Shown: piece after piece, positions 54,454 to 63,122 of the stretch
Position numbering within the stretch: the first letter of the stretch is position 1
Layout: each line of letters begins with the position of its first letter
Assembly: GCF_030506365.1 (NCBI RefSeq)
Contig: NZ_CP073092.1
Span: 1,054,001-1,118,000 of the forward strand
Source of the DNA: Corynebacterium tuberculostearicum
GTDB taxonomy: Bacteria; Actinomycetota; Actinomycetes; Mycobacteriales; Mycobacteriaceae
Direction of reading: 5' to 3'
Length of the DNA stretch: 64,000 nucleotides
Notes under the pieces: model-generated
Databases searched by the model: none
Seen by the model: the letters and a program-made list of their open reading frames with translations, nothing else
Told to the model about the DNA's origin: nothing
Translations under genes and position numbers: made by a program

Positions 54454-55524
54454 TTATAGTGCTGAATTCCCGCGCGGCCAGGTATCAATAGGCAATGGCT
54501 CCCGCGGGGTGCGGTCCGTACGGCCCGGGATATCCATCTCATGCAATTTGCGGGCGGTGACGCCCACGCGGGAATCAAGCGAGGAAAGCGTGGCGTTATA
54601 GGCCTCGACTGCCTTTTCCAGGTTATGGCCCACTTTGCCGTAGTGATCAGAAAGTGTATTTAGGCGCGTATACAGTTCGCGCCCCAAGCGCTGGACCTCC
54701 TTAGCCTTGGCGGAAATGTCTTCCTGGTGCCACCCCATGGCCACCGTGCGCAGGAGGGCAAAAAGTGAGCTGGGGGTGGCGATGACTACATTGCGTTCAA
54801 AGGCGTACTCGATTAGCTCTGGATCCACCGATAGTGCGGCATCAAGGAAGGGGTCTGCGGGAACGAAGAGGATGACGAACTCGGGCGTTGGTTGAAACGC
54901 CTCAATATAGTCCTTCTGCGATAGTGCTTGGACGTGGCCGCGCATGAGGTGCGCGTGGCGGCGGAGGAAGCCGGCGTGCTCTTCCGGGTCATCGGTTTCT
55001 AGTGCGTCAAGGTAAGAGGTAAAAGGAACCTTGGCATCGACGATGATGTGGCGGCCACCGGCTAAATTGATGAGCATGTCAGGGCGGACGATGCGCCCGC
55101 CCAATGGGGCGGAGACCTGGCAATCAAAGTCCACATGCTTGGTCATACCGCCGAGCTCAACCACGCGCTCTAATTGCACCTCGCCCCAACGGCCACGCAC
55201 ATTGGGCGAGCGCAAAGCGGTTACTAGTTTGTCGGTGCGTTCGGTCAAGCGGGAGGAGGTGCGGGTCACCGCCTGCACCTGGCTGGAGAGGGAGGCGAGC
55301 AGCGCGGTGCGGTCTTCCTCAATTTCCTGGAGCTGAAATCCCAAGCGGTCCATGGCCTTCTCTAGTGGCTGGAGCTCGGCCTGGCGGCGCTGCGAGTCTT
55401 GTAGCGCGCGGTGCTCGGCGCTCGGCGCGGAGCGCGTAGCGGAGTAAGAATGGGCTAACCAGCCCATTACCGCGCCGAGGATGAGGCCGATGAAAAGTAG
55501 CAGCACGGGCAAAGTGGAAGTCAT
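54454..55524 (-). CDS. rmuC: DNA recombination protein RmuC homologue
   Basis: Predicted nuclease-fold protein (356 residues) that limits rearrangements at inverted repeats. An N-terminal membrane segment (LPVLLLFIGLILGAVMGWLAHS) is followed by a coiled coil (about 40-100) and the RmuC domain: SPNVRGRWGEVQLERVVELGGM, RPDMLINLAGGRHIIVDAKVPFTSYLDAL and IEAFQPTPEFVILFVPADPFL, then the end GHNLEKAVEAYNATLSSLDSRV. ATG at 55524 (GGAAA upstream) is chosen; a start ten codons earlier is possible. Confidence 0.9.
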   Translation of the reverse strand: MTSTLPVLLLFIGLILGAVMGWLAHSYSATRSAPSAEHRALQDSQRRQAELQPLEKAMDRLGFQLQEIEEDRTALLASLSSQVQAVTRTSSRLTERTDKLVTALRSPNVRGRWGEVQLERVVELGGMTKHVDFDCQVSAPLGGRIVRPDMLINLAGGRHIIVDAKVPFTSYLDALETDDPEEHAGFLRRHAHLMRGHVQALSQKDYIEAFQPTPEFVILFVPADPFLDAALSVDPELIEYAFERNVVIATPSSLFALLRTVAMGWHQEDISAKAKEVQRLGRELYTRLNTLSDHYGKVGHNLEKAVEAYNATLSSLDSRVGVTARKLHEMDIPGRTDRTPREPLPIDTWPRGNSAL

Positions 55525-55560
55525 GGTTTCCAGCATGGCACGCGCCGCCGACACGACCCA

Positions 55561-57030
55561 CTATTTTTTCGAATCTCCGTTCAAAAGGCCTTCGAAGGCG
55601 TCGCGGGCGCGGCGCAGGTTTGCGCGCATGCCGGGCTTTTCATGCTCCTTGGGGGTGGACTCCACGTTGAGGGCGGCGTCGAGGGAATTGGAATCGCCGT
55701 CCGCGGAGACGTCGGCAAACGCGCCTTCTGGGGCTGCATAGTCCGGCATCTTGAGCCATGCCTCGCGCTTATAACGCCCTTGGTCTTCGGTGTAGCGGCC
55801 GATGAGATAACCAGCCACGGTAGAAAAGTCCAGATCCGCGGCGGTCTTTTCGCCCGACTGTAGCTTCATCATGTCTTGGCCGTAGCGGTAGGCCACCGCA
55901 AACATGGCGGCCGCGGGAACCGCGAGGAAGCCACCTATCAGGCCAAAGAGAGCTGAGCCTACCGTTACGGAAACCAGGACGATGACCGGGTGCAGGTCCA
56001 TGGCCTTGGACTGCAGCCAAGGCGAGAGGACATTGCCCTCCAACTGCTGGACCAGCAACACTAGGCCGAGAACGAGCAGAGCCTTGGTTACGCCAAGAGA
56101 GACCAACGCGATGGTGACGGAGAGGGCGCCGGCCACGATCGCGCCGACGAAGGGGATGAAGCCCGCGATAAAGGTGATGATCGCCAAAGCCATGGCCAGC
56201 GGAACGCCGATGAGGGCGAGGCCGACGCCGATAAAGACGGCGTCGACAAGCGAGACAATTGCCTGCGCGCGAATGAAGCCGCCCAGCGTATTCCACGCGC
56301 GAGTAAGTAGCTCAGTGAGGTGCCAGCCGGCGCGCTTGCCCGTGGCATCGCGCAACCAGGGAAGGAACTTAGCGCCGTCCTTCAGGAAGAAGAAGGTCAG
56401 CACCAAGACGATGAAGAGGGTGACGAGGATGGAGGTGGCGGTGCCGATACCGGTAAAGACCGAGCCTGCGATGGCGCCGGCACGTTGCTGCAGCCAGGAC
56501 GCCGCCTCGTCGATGTAGCTGCTCATGTCATCGCTATCGAGGTTAAGCGGCGGGCCTTGGGCCCAGAGCTGCAGGCTTTGGATGCCGGAGACCGTCTGCA
56601 AATACAGTGACCGGGATTGGCGCACGAAGTCTGGGGCAATAAAAGCAATGAGGCCGCCGACGGCCGTGAAGGAAACCAAAATGGTTACGGCGGCCGCCAA
56701 CGCAGCGGGAAGGCCAATATTGCGCAGCTTTTTAGCCACCGGCGCCAGAACGGTGCAGATAATAAGGGCCAAAAGAACCGGCAAAAGGCCCTGCCAGAAG
56801 TTACCCAGCAAGCGGTAGAGGGCGTAGAGGAATACGCAGATGATGAGCAGGCGAACGGCCCATAGGGAAGCGGCCTTAACCACCTCGCCGGCGATGACGG
56901 AGCGGTCTACCTGATCGCCTGGTGGATGTGGGGAGACATCCTCCAGCTTGCTGGTGTCGAAGCTTTCATCAAACTTATCGCCCAGGCCCGCTTGGGGGTC
57001 ATCGGGCAGCGGTTGGTTATCAGAATTCAC
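55561..57030 (-). CDS. AI-2E family transporter
   Basis: Membrane protein of 489 residues with about eight hydrophobic segments in the AI-2E/PerM architecture, including the conserved GVPLAMALAIITFIAGFIPFVGAIVAGALSVT block and the LVQQLEGNVLSPWLQSKAMDLHPVIVL block near 330-360. Family members export signalling compounds or exchange Na+ for H+; substrate unknown here. N-terminus is acidic and Pro-rich; the C-terminus has a long polar tail. GTG start at 57030 with a GGTGGG purine run upstream. Divergent from ychF. Confidence 0.87.
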   Translation of the reverse strand: MNSDNQPLPDDPQAGLGDKFDESFDTSKLEDVSPHPPGDQVDRSVIAGEVVKAASLWAVRLLIICVFLYALYRLLGNFWQGLLPVLLALIICTVLAPVAKKLRNIGLPAALAAAVTILVSFTAVGGLIAFIAPDFVRQSRSLYLQTVSGIQSLQLWAQGPPLNLDSDDMSSYIDEAASWLQQRAGAIAGSVFTGIGTATSILVTLFIVLVLTFFFLKDGAKFLPWLRDATGKRAGWHLTELLTRAWNTLGGFIRAQAIVSLVDAVFIGVGLALIGVPLAMALAIITFIAGFIPFVGAIVAGALSVTIALVSLGVTKALLVLGLVLLVQQLEGNVLSPWLQSKAMDLHPVIVLVSVTVGSALFGLIGGFLAVPAAAMFAVAYRYGQDMMKLQSGEKTAADLDFSTVAGYLIGRYTEDQGRYKREAWLKMPDYAAPEGAFADVSADGDSNSLDAALNVESTPKEHEKPGMRANLRRARDAFEGLLNGDSKK

Positions 57031-57077
57031 CCCACCATCTTGCCTTAAAAGAAGGCGGGTGCGTTAGGATTGGCCCC

Positions 57078-58163
57078 GTGAGTCTTACACTAGGAATCGT
57101 CGGCCTGCCCAATGTGGGCAAGTCCACTTTGTTTAATGCCCTGACCCGTTCTGAGATCCTGGCGGCGAACTACCCGTTTGCCACCATCGAGCCCAACGTG
57201 GGCTTGGTGGAGCTGCCGGATTCCCGCCTGACCCAACTGGCGGAGATGTTTAACTCTGAGCGCATCCTGCCTGCCACTGTGTCCTTCGTGGACATCGCCG
57301 GCATCGTCTCCGGCGCTTCGCAGGGTGAAGGTATGGGCAACGCCTTCCTAGCCAATATCCGCGAGGCAGACGCTATTTGCCAGGTAGTACGCGCCTTCTC
57401 TGATGACAATGTCATTCACGTCGATGGCAAGGTGGACCCGCGCAACGATATCTCCGTTATTAATACCGAGCTCATTCTCGCGGACCTCCAGACCATCGAA
57501 AAGGCCCTGCCTCGCCTGGAAAAGGATGCGCGCAAGAATAAGGACTTGGCCGCCGAGGTAGAAGCAACCAAGAAGGCCCAGGAGATTCTGGAAGATGATC
57601 GCACCCTCTTCGCCGCCGCGAAGGAGGGCGAGATTGACCTCGCCCTCGTGCGCGATCTGCACCTGATGACGGCTAAGCCCTTCCTCTATGTTTTTAACTC
57701 GGATGAAGCAGTGCTTACCGACGACGCTAAGAAGGAAGAACTCCGCCAGCTCGTCGCCCCAGCCGAGGCCGTATTCCTCGATGCGCAGACGGAAACCGAG
57801 CTGCTGGAGCTGGAAGAAGACGAAGCCCGCGAACTGCTCGAGGCCGTAGGACAAGATGAGCCGGGCCTAGCCACCCTGGCTAAGGCAGGTTTTGCCACCC
57901 TGGGCCTGCAGACCTACCTCACCGCAGGTGAGAAGGAGGCCCGCGCCTGGACCATCAAGCAGGGCTCTGCCGCACCGCAGGCCGCTGGTGTCATCCACAC
58001 CGACTTTGAAAAGAAGTTCATTAAGGCCGAGATCGTTTCCTTCGATGACCTTGTAGCCGCCGGCTCCATGGCCGAGGCTCGTGCGCATGGCAAGGTCCGC
58101 CAAGAGGGCAAGGACTACATCATGCAGGACGGCGATGTGTGCGACTTTAAGATCGGCGGCTAG
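57078..58163 (+). CDS. ychF: Redox-regulated ATPase YchF (Obg-like)
   Basis: Ribosome-associated P-loop ATPase of 361 residues. G1 is GLPNVGKSTLFNAL (about 8-21), switch regions NYPFATIEPNVG and DIAGIVSGASQGEGMGNAFLANIREADA, and the YVFNSDE motif replaces NKxD, which explains ATP rather than GTP use. A helical coiled-coil insert and a C-terminal TGS domain (VIHTDFEKKFIKAEIVSFDDL) follow. Start at GTG 57078, which lies exactly 7 nt after TAGGAT (57065-57070), so probably leaderless; the in-frame extension upstream is not family-like. Confidence 0.94.
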   Translation: MSLTLGIVGLPNVGKSTLFNALTRSEILAANYPFATIEPNVGLVELPDSRLTQLAEMFNSERILPATVSFVDIAGIVSGASQGEGMGNAFLANIREADAICQVVRAFSDDNVIHVDGKVDPRNDISVINTELILADLQTIEKALPRLEKDARKNKDLAAEVEATKKAQEILEDDRTLFAAAKEGEIDLALVRDLHLMTAKPFLYVFNSDEAVLTDDAKKEELRQLVAPAEAVFLDAQTETELLELEEDEARELLEAVGQDEPGLATLAKAGFATLGLQTYLTAGEKEARAWTIKQGSAAPQAAGVIHTDFEKKFIKAEIVSFDDLVAAGSMAEARAHGKVRQEGKDYIMQDGDVCDFKIGG

Positions 58164-58293
58164 TTTCCTACCCCTGTGAACTGGCCCTTTGTCAGAGGGA
58201 GAAGGTGCCGCTCACTCGCCCGCACGAGAAGGTAGCGAAGGCAAAACTTCCGCGTTACTGTGGGCGGCGCACCCGAACAAAGGAGGTTGCAAC

Positions 58294-58827
58294 ATGGCTG
58301 AACTAGATAACAAGACCATTGCCATCATCGCTACCGATGGCTTCGAAGACTCTGAGCTGACCTCCCCGTTGGAGGCCGTGAAGAACGCAGGCGCTATCGT
58401 GCGTGTCCTCGCCCCAGAGGCCGGCACCATTACCGGCAAGAAGGGCACGGAGATTTCCGTTGACGCCGCTACCGCTGACTCCACTAGCGAGTCTTTCGAT
58501 GGCATCATTCTGCCTGGCGGTACCGATAATGCTGACCTCATCCGCTTGGATAAGGCTGCGGTGGAAATCGTGCGCAACCACATGAGCAAGGATCTGCCGC
58601 TCGGCGCCATCTGCCACGGTGCTTGGATCCTAGCTGATGCTGAAGCCCTCAAGGGCCGCACCCTGACGTCCTTCCCGTCCCTGCAGACCGACCTGCGCAA
58701 TGCAGGTGCCACCTGGGTAGATGAGGAAGTCCACTGCGACCAGGGCTTGGTCTCGTCCCGCACTCCAGATGACCTGCCAGCCTTTAACGCCAAGCTGGTA
58801 GAAGAGTTTGCAGAGGGCCAGCACTAA
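58294..58827 (+). CDS. DJ-1/PfpI family protein (glutamine amidotransferase-like)
   Basis: Small protein of 177 residues with the class I amidotransferase-like fold: TIAIIATDGFEDSELTSP (conserved Glu), GIILPGGTDNADLI and the nucleophile Cys in LGAICHGAWIL. Members act as deglycases, proteases or stress chaperones. AAAGGAGG lies 7 nt before the ATG, the strongest ribosome-binding site in this part of the window. The 130 bp upstream after ychF holds no clear terminator. Terminator follows. Confidence 0.9.
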   Translation: MAELDNKTIAIIATDGFEDSELTSPLEAVKNAGAIVRVLAPEAGTITGKKGTEISVDAATADSTSESFDGIILPGGTDNADLIRLDKAAVEIVRNHMSKDLPLGAICHGAWILADAEALKGRTLTSFPSLQTDLRNAGATWVDEEVHCDQGLVSSRTPDDLPAFNAKLVEEFAEGQH

Positions 58828-58843
58828 AGCTTCACGAATTTAA

Positions 58844-58870
58844 GCCACGGGAGTTTCCCGTGGCTTTTTT
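58844..58870 (+). terminator. Terminator of the PfpI-like gene
   Basis: Nine-bp stem GCCACGGGA/TCCCGTGGC, 3-nt loop, then TTTTTT. Confidence 0.93.
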
Positions 58871-58910
58871 CGATCTTGCGCCGGTGTCACATGCCCTATA
58901 AAGTTAGGAT

Positions 58911-59046
58911 TTCCAGAAGGGGAGTAGTTCCCTCGGTTAATTCCGAGATGACTGGTCGACATACTGGCGTTTAGCCCGGCCAGCCAGCGCCCGCAGTGCC
59001 CGCGGCCGTGAACGAGACCTTCGGTCCGCAACCGAACCGAAGGGAG
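58911..59046 (+). promoter_or_regulatory. yybP-ykoY (Mn2+) riboswitch before the CDF gene
   Basis: Carries the family hallmarks GGGGAGTAG (58919-58927), CATACTGG (58959-58966) and GAGACC (59014-59019) around paired helices (CTCGG/CCGAG; CTGG/CCAG). Expression platform: CCTTCGGT (59018-59025) can pair with ACCGAAGG (59036-59043), which covers the Shine-Dalgarno, or CCTTC can pair with GAAGG (58916-58920) as the aptamer's closing helix. These are mutually exclusive, predicting Mn2+-induced translation. TAGGAT at 58905-58910 is a possible -10. Confidence 0.82.
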
Positions 59047-59054
59047 AAGTGACT

Positions 59055-59966
59055 ATGTCCTCCATAGGCTCAGAGCAGCGCATTCTTGAGCGCTTCATGC
59101 AGCTATCCATCGCCGCCGCTGTGGCTACCATCATCCTCAAGGCCTTGGCCGCGTGGTTTACCGGCTCGGTGGGCTTCCTCTCTGATGCCTTCGAATCCCT
59201 CGTGAATCTCGTCGCGGCCGTCGCCGGCTTTTATGCCCTCCGGATTGCCTCTAAGCCGGCCGACGATAACCACCAGTTTGGCCACGGCAAAGCCGAGTAT
59301 GTCTCCGCCTTGGTAGAGGGCGCAATGATTTTTATTGCGGCCGGCATGATCGTGTACACGGCGATCCAGCGCTTCTTTGTTCCGCAGCCGATTGAAGAGC
59401 CGGGCTGGGGCTTGGCGTTGTCAACCCTTTCGTCCGTGCTCAACGGCGCGGTGGGCATCGCGCTCATACATGCAGGTAAGCGCTACCGTTCCGCCACCTT
59501 GGAGGCGGATGGGCACCATTTGCTTACCGACGTCTGGACTTCCGTCGGCGTCCTTGTCGGCATCGCCGCCGTATTCCTTACTGGCTGGTGGTGGCTGGAT
59601 CCTGTAGTGGCGCTTGCAGTGGGCATCAATATCTTATGGACGGGCTATAGCCTCCTGCGCGATTCGGTGAGTAGCCTGCTTTCTGAGGCGCTTCCCGACG
59701 ACGAGCGTCAGAACATTAGGCAGCTCCTAGCTCGGCTGGAGCAGGAACACTCGGTAAACTTCACGGATCGTCGCACCGTGGCCTCTGGCCGCCAGCGGTT
59801 GGTGTACCTGACCATGGAGGTGCCAGGGGAGTGGAGCGTCATGCACTCCCACGAGGTTGCAGACGCAGTGGAAATTGCCCTCGACGAGCTTTACCCAGGC
59901 TGCAGTGCGTTCATCCATGTGGAACCAGCCGGCCTGGAAAATCGGCGTCCGTACCTATTCCGCTAA
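59055..59966 (+). CDS. Cation diffusion facilitator transporter, probable Mn2+ exporter
   Basis: CDF antiporter of 303 residues with six membrane segments. Metal site pattern: SVGFLSDAFESLVNL (helix 2, Asp in DAFES) and ADGHHLLTDVWTSVGVLVG (helix 5, HxxxD). The sequence DxxxD/HxxxD and C-terminal cytoplasmic domain (NFTDRRTVASGRQRLVYLTMEVPGEWSVMHSHEVADAVE) fit the group. The upstream manganese riboswitch makes Mn2+ efflux the best guess. ATG at 59055 has AGGGAGA upstream; that site lies inside the riboswitch hairpin. A GTG two codons earlier is less well placed. Confidence 0.88.
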   Translation: MSSIGSEQRILERFMQLSIAAAVATIILKALAAWFTGSVGFLSDAFESLVNLVAAVAGFYALRIASKPADDNHQFGHGKAEYVSALVEGAMIFIAAGMIVYTAIQRFFVPQPIEEPGWGLALSTLSSVLNGAVGIALIHAGKRYRSATLEADGHHLLTDVWTSVGVLVGIAAVFLTGWWWLDPVVALAVGINILWTGYSLLRDSVSSLLSEALPDDERQNIRQLLARLEQEHSVNFTDRRTVASGRQRLVYLTMEVPGEWSVMHSHEVADAVEIALDELYPGCSAFIHVEPAGLENRRPYLFR

Positions 59967-60480
59967 GACTTAATCTTCTCAGCTTTCTGCCGACAGCTGA
60001 GGTGAATGCGCACTAGACCAATATGTGTGTAGGCCTGTTCGGGTGTACGGTCCTGTATACCGCCTGTGGATATTGGGAGAAAAAGTACACCCTCGTTAAA
60101 GAACTCTGTGGGGTAGCTGTCACCGCATTTTGGGGGTGTGGTGAACAGTGGACGATTTGGAGATCGTGAGGGGGTGCGTCTAGGGCACTGCGGGCGAGGG
60201 AATCGACATCCGGTTTCCGCAGTTCGGGTGCTTATGGTGCAGATTTTCCAATGTTGCAGAACTGTTACTAACCGTTCTGAGCTGCATGAAGCTTGGATAT
60301 GGTGAACAAAATCGAGAAAAATCTCCGCTAGCGGTCGAAAAATTTTGATTTCTCCGTATGGTGGTTGTCACAGCAAGCAATTGGAGATTTTCACCCCCAC
60401 ACTCCACGTGGCGGGGTTAGAAAATGTCCTTTTGTTTGGTTGAAGATAGCTATACCAATAGCAGAAAGGATTTACTGACA
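59967..60480. other. Long intergenic region upstream of the PRC/DUF2382 gene
   Basis: About 510 bp without a supported gene. It contains a weak hairpin CTCAGCT/AGCTGAG (59978-59984, 59995-60001) just after the CDF stop, repeated GGTGAAC/TTCACC-like short words, and near the 3' end a TATACC box (60450-60455) and AAAGGA before the start at 60481. Length suggests multiple regulatory inputs, possibly stress sigma factors, but I recognise no consensus site. Confidence 0.5.
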
Positions 60481-61410
60481 ATGGGTAAGAACATTAAGGA
60501 CCTCTTTAACGCAACCGCATACGACAAGAACGGCGAGAAGCTGGGCGACGTTAACGAGGTATTCGTTGATGACCAGTCCGGCCAGCCTACCTTCGTTGAG
60601 GTTAACCACGGCCTGTTCGGCATGAACTCCAGCCTGGTCCCGCTGCGTGGCCACGATTTCTCCGGCGATGACCTGAAGCTGGGCTTCTCCAAGGACCGCA
60701 TCAAGGACGCTCCGGATTTCGATTCCGATAAGCCGCTGACCCCTGAGGCACAGTCCGATATCTTCAAGCACTACGGTCTGGATAACGCACGCGACGTTAC
60801 CGACTACAAGGATTCCAACCTTGACTCCAAGCGCGACGCTCAGGCTGGTGCTGACAAGGAACACAACCTGACCGCAGGTGCTGGCGCTGCTGGTGCTGGC
60901 GCAGGTGTTGCAGGTGCAGGCGTTGCTGGTGCACACGCTGACGAGAAGAAGGCAGCCACCCACACCACCGACGACGCTGCTACCGAGCGCAAGGCTGGCG
61001 TAGCTGACAACGCTGCAGCTGCACACACCAACAATGATGGCGAGCTCATCCGTTCCGAGGAGCAGCTCAACGTCAACAAGGAGCGCGTAGCTACCGGTGA
61101 GGCTCGCCTGCGCAAGTACGTTGTGACCGACACCGAGACCGTTGAGGTTCCGGTTGAGCGTGAAGAGGTTCGCGTCGAGCGCACCCCGATCAACGCTGAG
61201 GATGTTAAGAACTACAACGGCTCTATCTCCGGTGACTCCGAGGAAGCTTCCGTCACCCTGCACGAGGAGCGTGTGAACGTGAACAAGGAAACCGTTCCGG
61301 TTGAGAAGATCAACCTGAAGAAGGACACCGTTCGCGACACCGAGACTCACACCGAGGAGCTGCGCAAGGAGCAGATCGACACCGATGGTGTTGACGGCCT
61401 CAAGAAGTAA
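60481..61410 (+). CDS. PRC-barrel plus DUF2382 (YsnF/AvaK) stress-type protein
   Basis: Soluble protein of 309 residues. The N-terminal PRC-barrel (about 1-75) reads MGKNIKDLFNATAYDKNGEKLG to NHGLFGMNSSLVPLRGHDF; a linker of Ala/Gly repeats (about 135-160, GAGAAGAGAGVAGAG) leads to a C-terminal DUF2382 domain with two copies of one motif: EEQLNVNKERV to TVEVPVEREEVRVER and EERVNVNKETVPVEKINLKKD. The family is often stress-induced. ATG at 60481 is 11 nt from AAAGGA; an upstream in-frame extension from 60424 is unlikely. High codon bias suggests strong expression. Confidence 0.9.
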   Translation: MGKNIKDLFNATAYDKNGEKLGDVNEVFVDDQSGQPTFVEVNHGLFGMNSSLVPLRGHDFSGDDLKLGFSKDRIKDAPDFDSDKPLTPEAQSDIFKHYGLDNARDVTDYKDSNLDSKRDAQAGADKEHNLTAGAGAAGAGAGVAGAGVAGAHADEKKAATHTTDDAATERKAGVADNAAAAHTNNDGELIRSEEQLNVNKERVATGEARLRKYVVTDTETVEVPVEREEVRVERTPINAEDVKNYNGSISGDSEEASVTLHEERVNVNKETVPVEKINLKKDTVRDTETHTEELRKEQIDTDGVDGLKK

Positions 61411-61422
61411 AAGCGCATAGCT

Positions 61423-61460
61423 AAACGCCCGCAAGGATTACCTTGCGGGCGTTTCTTTTG
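61423..61460. terminator. Terminator shared by the DUF2382 gene and the DAACS gene
   Basis: Perfect 14-bp stem AAACGCCCGCAAGG/CCTTGCGGGCGTTT with loop ATTA; CTTTTG follows on plus and TTT lies at the stem base on minus. Confidence 0.9.
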
Positions 61461-61479
61461 CCTTATTTAGGAGACTGGG

Positions 61480-62841
61480 TTAAGCCTTGACGCCGATGGC
61501 CTCGGCCGAGTCAGAATCCATAATGTCCTTGACGCCGTTCTCGGCAGCATCCCAGGTTGCTTTGTCCTGGATGCCGGCGCGCTTAGCCACGATGGTGGCG
61601 CACAGCACCTGTCCGGTGACGTTGAGTGCGGTACGGCCCATGTCAATGATTGGCTCGATGGCAAGCAGGAGACCAACACCGGCCAGTGGCAGGCCGAGCG
61701 TAGAAAGCGTCAGGGTGAGCATCACCGTTGCGCCGGTGGTGCCTGCGGTAGCGGCGGAACCGATAACGGACACGAAGATGATGAGCAGGTACTGGGTGAA
61801 GTCAAGGTCGATGCCATAGAACTGGGAGACGAAGATGGCAGCGATGGCTGGGTATACGGAAGCGCAGCCATCCATCTTGGTAGTCGCGCCCAGCGGAATA
61901 GCAAAGGAAGCGTACTCGGATGGAACGCCCATAGCCTTTTCACTGAATCGCTCGGTAGCTGGCATGACGCCCATCGAAGAACGGGTGACAAAGCCCAGGG
62001 AGGTCACGGGCCAAACGCGCTTGAAGAAGCCGATGACCGGGATCTTGTTGAATTTCAGTACTGCCGGGTAGACCACGGCAAATACCAGGCCCATGCCGAC
62101 GTACATGGCCAAGACGAACTTGCCCAGCGAGCCCAGTGCATCCCAGCCGTAGGTAGCTACGGCCTTACCGATGAGGGCCGCGGTGCCAATCGGGGCAAGG
62201 CGGATAATCCACCAAAGGATGACCTGAATGACCTTCAGAAAGGACTCGGTAAAGCGCAGGAAAGGCTCAGCAGACTTGCCGGTCTTGACGGCGGCGATAC
62301 CAATGGCCAGCGAGATGACGAGGAGCTGGAGGGCGCCAAAGCTGAGGGATACTTCGCCGTCGGAAAGCGAGGCGGTAAGGCCCATGAAGTTCTGGGGCAG
62401 AAGCTGCTCAAAGAACGCGGTCCACGAGCCGACGTGGGAAGGATCCTGCGCGGTGGCAGCATCGATGCTCGTGCCGATGCCCGGCTTCATCACGACGGCG
62501 ACGATGATGCCCGTCAGGACGGAGAAGAATGCGGTGATGGCGAACCATACAAGCGTGGAAATTGCCAGGGACGCGGCGTTGGCGACCTTGCGCAGATTAG
62601 CGACGGAGGTAACAACAGCGGCGAAGATCAGTGGCGGGATCATCACCTTAAGCAGCTGGACGTAGGCGCTGCCGACGCCCGTGAGCAGGGTGGTCAACCA
62701 GCCCGGGTTATCTGGGTCGGTATCCATGCCGGAGGCAATGAAGCCTAGGATAAGGCCGATGATGAGGCCCGCGATGACCTGAGCACCGAATCCCGTGGCC
62801 CAGCCGGGAAGCTTGGAGCGCGAAGATTCTTGTTGGGACAT
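61480..62841 (-). CDS. Dicarboxylate/amino acid:cation symporter (DAACS family)
   Basis: Membrane symporter of 453 residues, GltP/DctA/TcyP type. Features: QLLKVMIPPLIFAAVVTSV, the re-entrant serine-rich loop TRSSMGVMPATERF, IPLGATTKMDGCASVYPAIAAIFV and the second re-entrant GTTGATVMLTLTLSTLGLPLAGVGLLLAIEPIIDM. The P-A-T loop suggests an anionic amino acid, cystine or dicarboxylate; I cannot choose. CAAAGGA precedes the ATG. Divergent from the thermonuclease gene. Confidence 0.88.
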   Translation of the reverse strand: MSQQESSRSKLPGWATGFGAQVIAGLIIGLILGFIASGMDTDPDNPGWLTTLLTGVGSAYVQLLKVMIPPLIFAAVVTSVANLRKVANAASLAISTLVWFAITAFFSVLTGIIVAVVMKPGIGTSIDAATAQDPSHVGSWTAFFEQLLPQNFMGLTASLSDGEVSLSFGALQLLVISLAIGIAAVKTGKSAEPFLRFTESFLKVIQVILWWIIRLAPIGTAALIGKAVATYGWDALGSLGKFVLAMYVGMGLVFAVVYPAVLKFNKIPVIGFFKRVWPVTSLGFVTRSSMGVMPATERFSEKAMGVPSEYASFAIPLGATTKMDGCASVYPAIAAIFVSQFYGIDLDFTQYLLIIFVSVIGSAATAGTTGATVMLTLTLSTLGLPLAGVGLLLAIEPIIDMGRTALNVTGQVLCATIVAKRAGIQDKATWDAAENGVKDIMDSDSAEAIGVKA

Positions 62842-62980
62842 AAAGATTCCTTTGAAAATAAAAATGGACAGATCGGACTATTTTCCAGATACTGTCCTGT
62901 TCAACTTCAACATCGCTCAGCTTATTCCTTCTACGTCTGTAGGTACAAAGTGCGAGTGCTTTGCCGTGGCCGCAACCTCA

Positions 62981-63042
62981 CCTTTCGCGCTCACGGAAAG
63001 GTGGATTTGCACTGGATTTATGGTGCTGGTGAGCGCGAAGGG
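62981..63042. repeat. Inverted repeat with alternative pairing upstream of the DAACS gene
   Basis: CCTTTCGCGCTCAC (62981-62994) is complementary to GTGAGCGCGAAGGG (63029-63042) at 13 of 14 positions plus one G-T pair, 34 nt apart. CCTTTC can instead pair with GGAAAGG (62995-63001). It lies between the divergent DAACS and thermonuclease genes; a regulatory RNA structure or operator is possible. Confidence 0.55.
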
Positions 63043-63122
63043 AGGGGAGCCTGAGCTGCCACGTGTGCCCCATTGCTAACTTTAAGTAGCTACTCTCTTT
63101 ATCTTTCTCGGGAGGAACATTC

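Noticed and set aside
60472..61434. 320-residue minus-strand open frame opposite the DUF2382 gene
   Set aside because: Leu/Val/Cys-rich mirror of a highly biased gene; not a plausible membrane protein and without ribosome-binding site.
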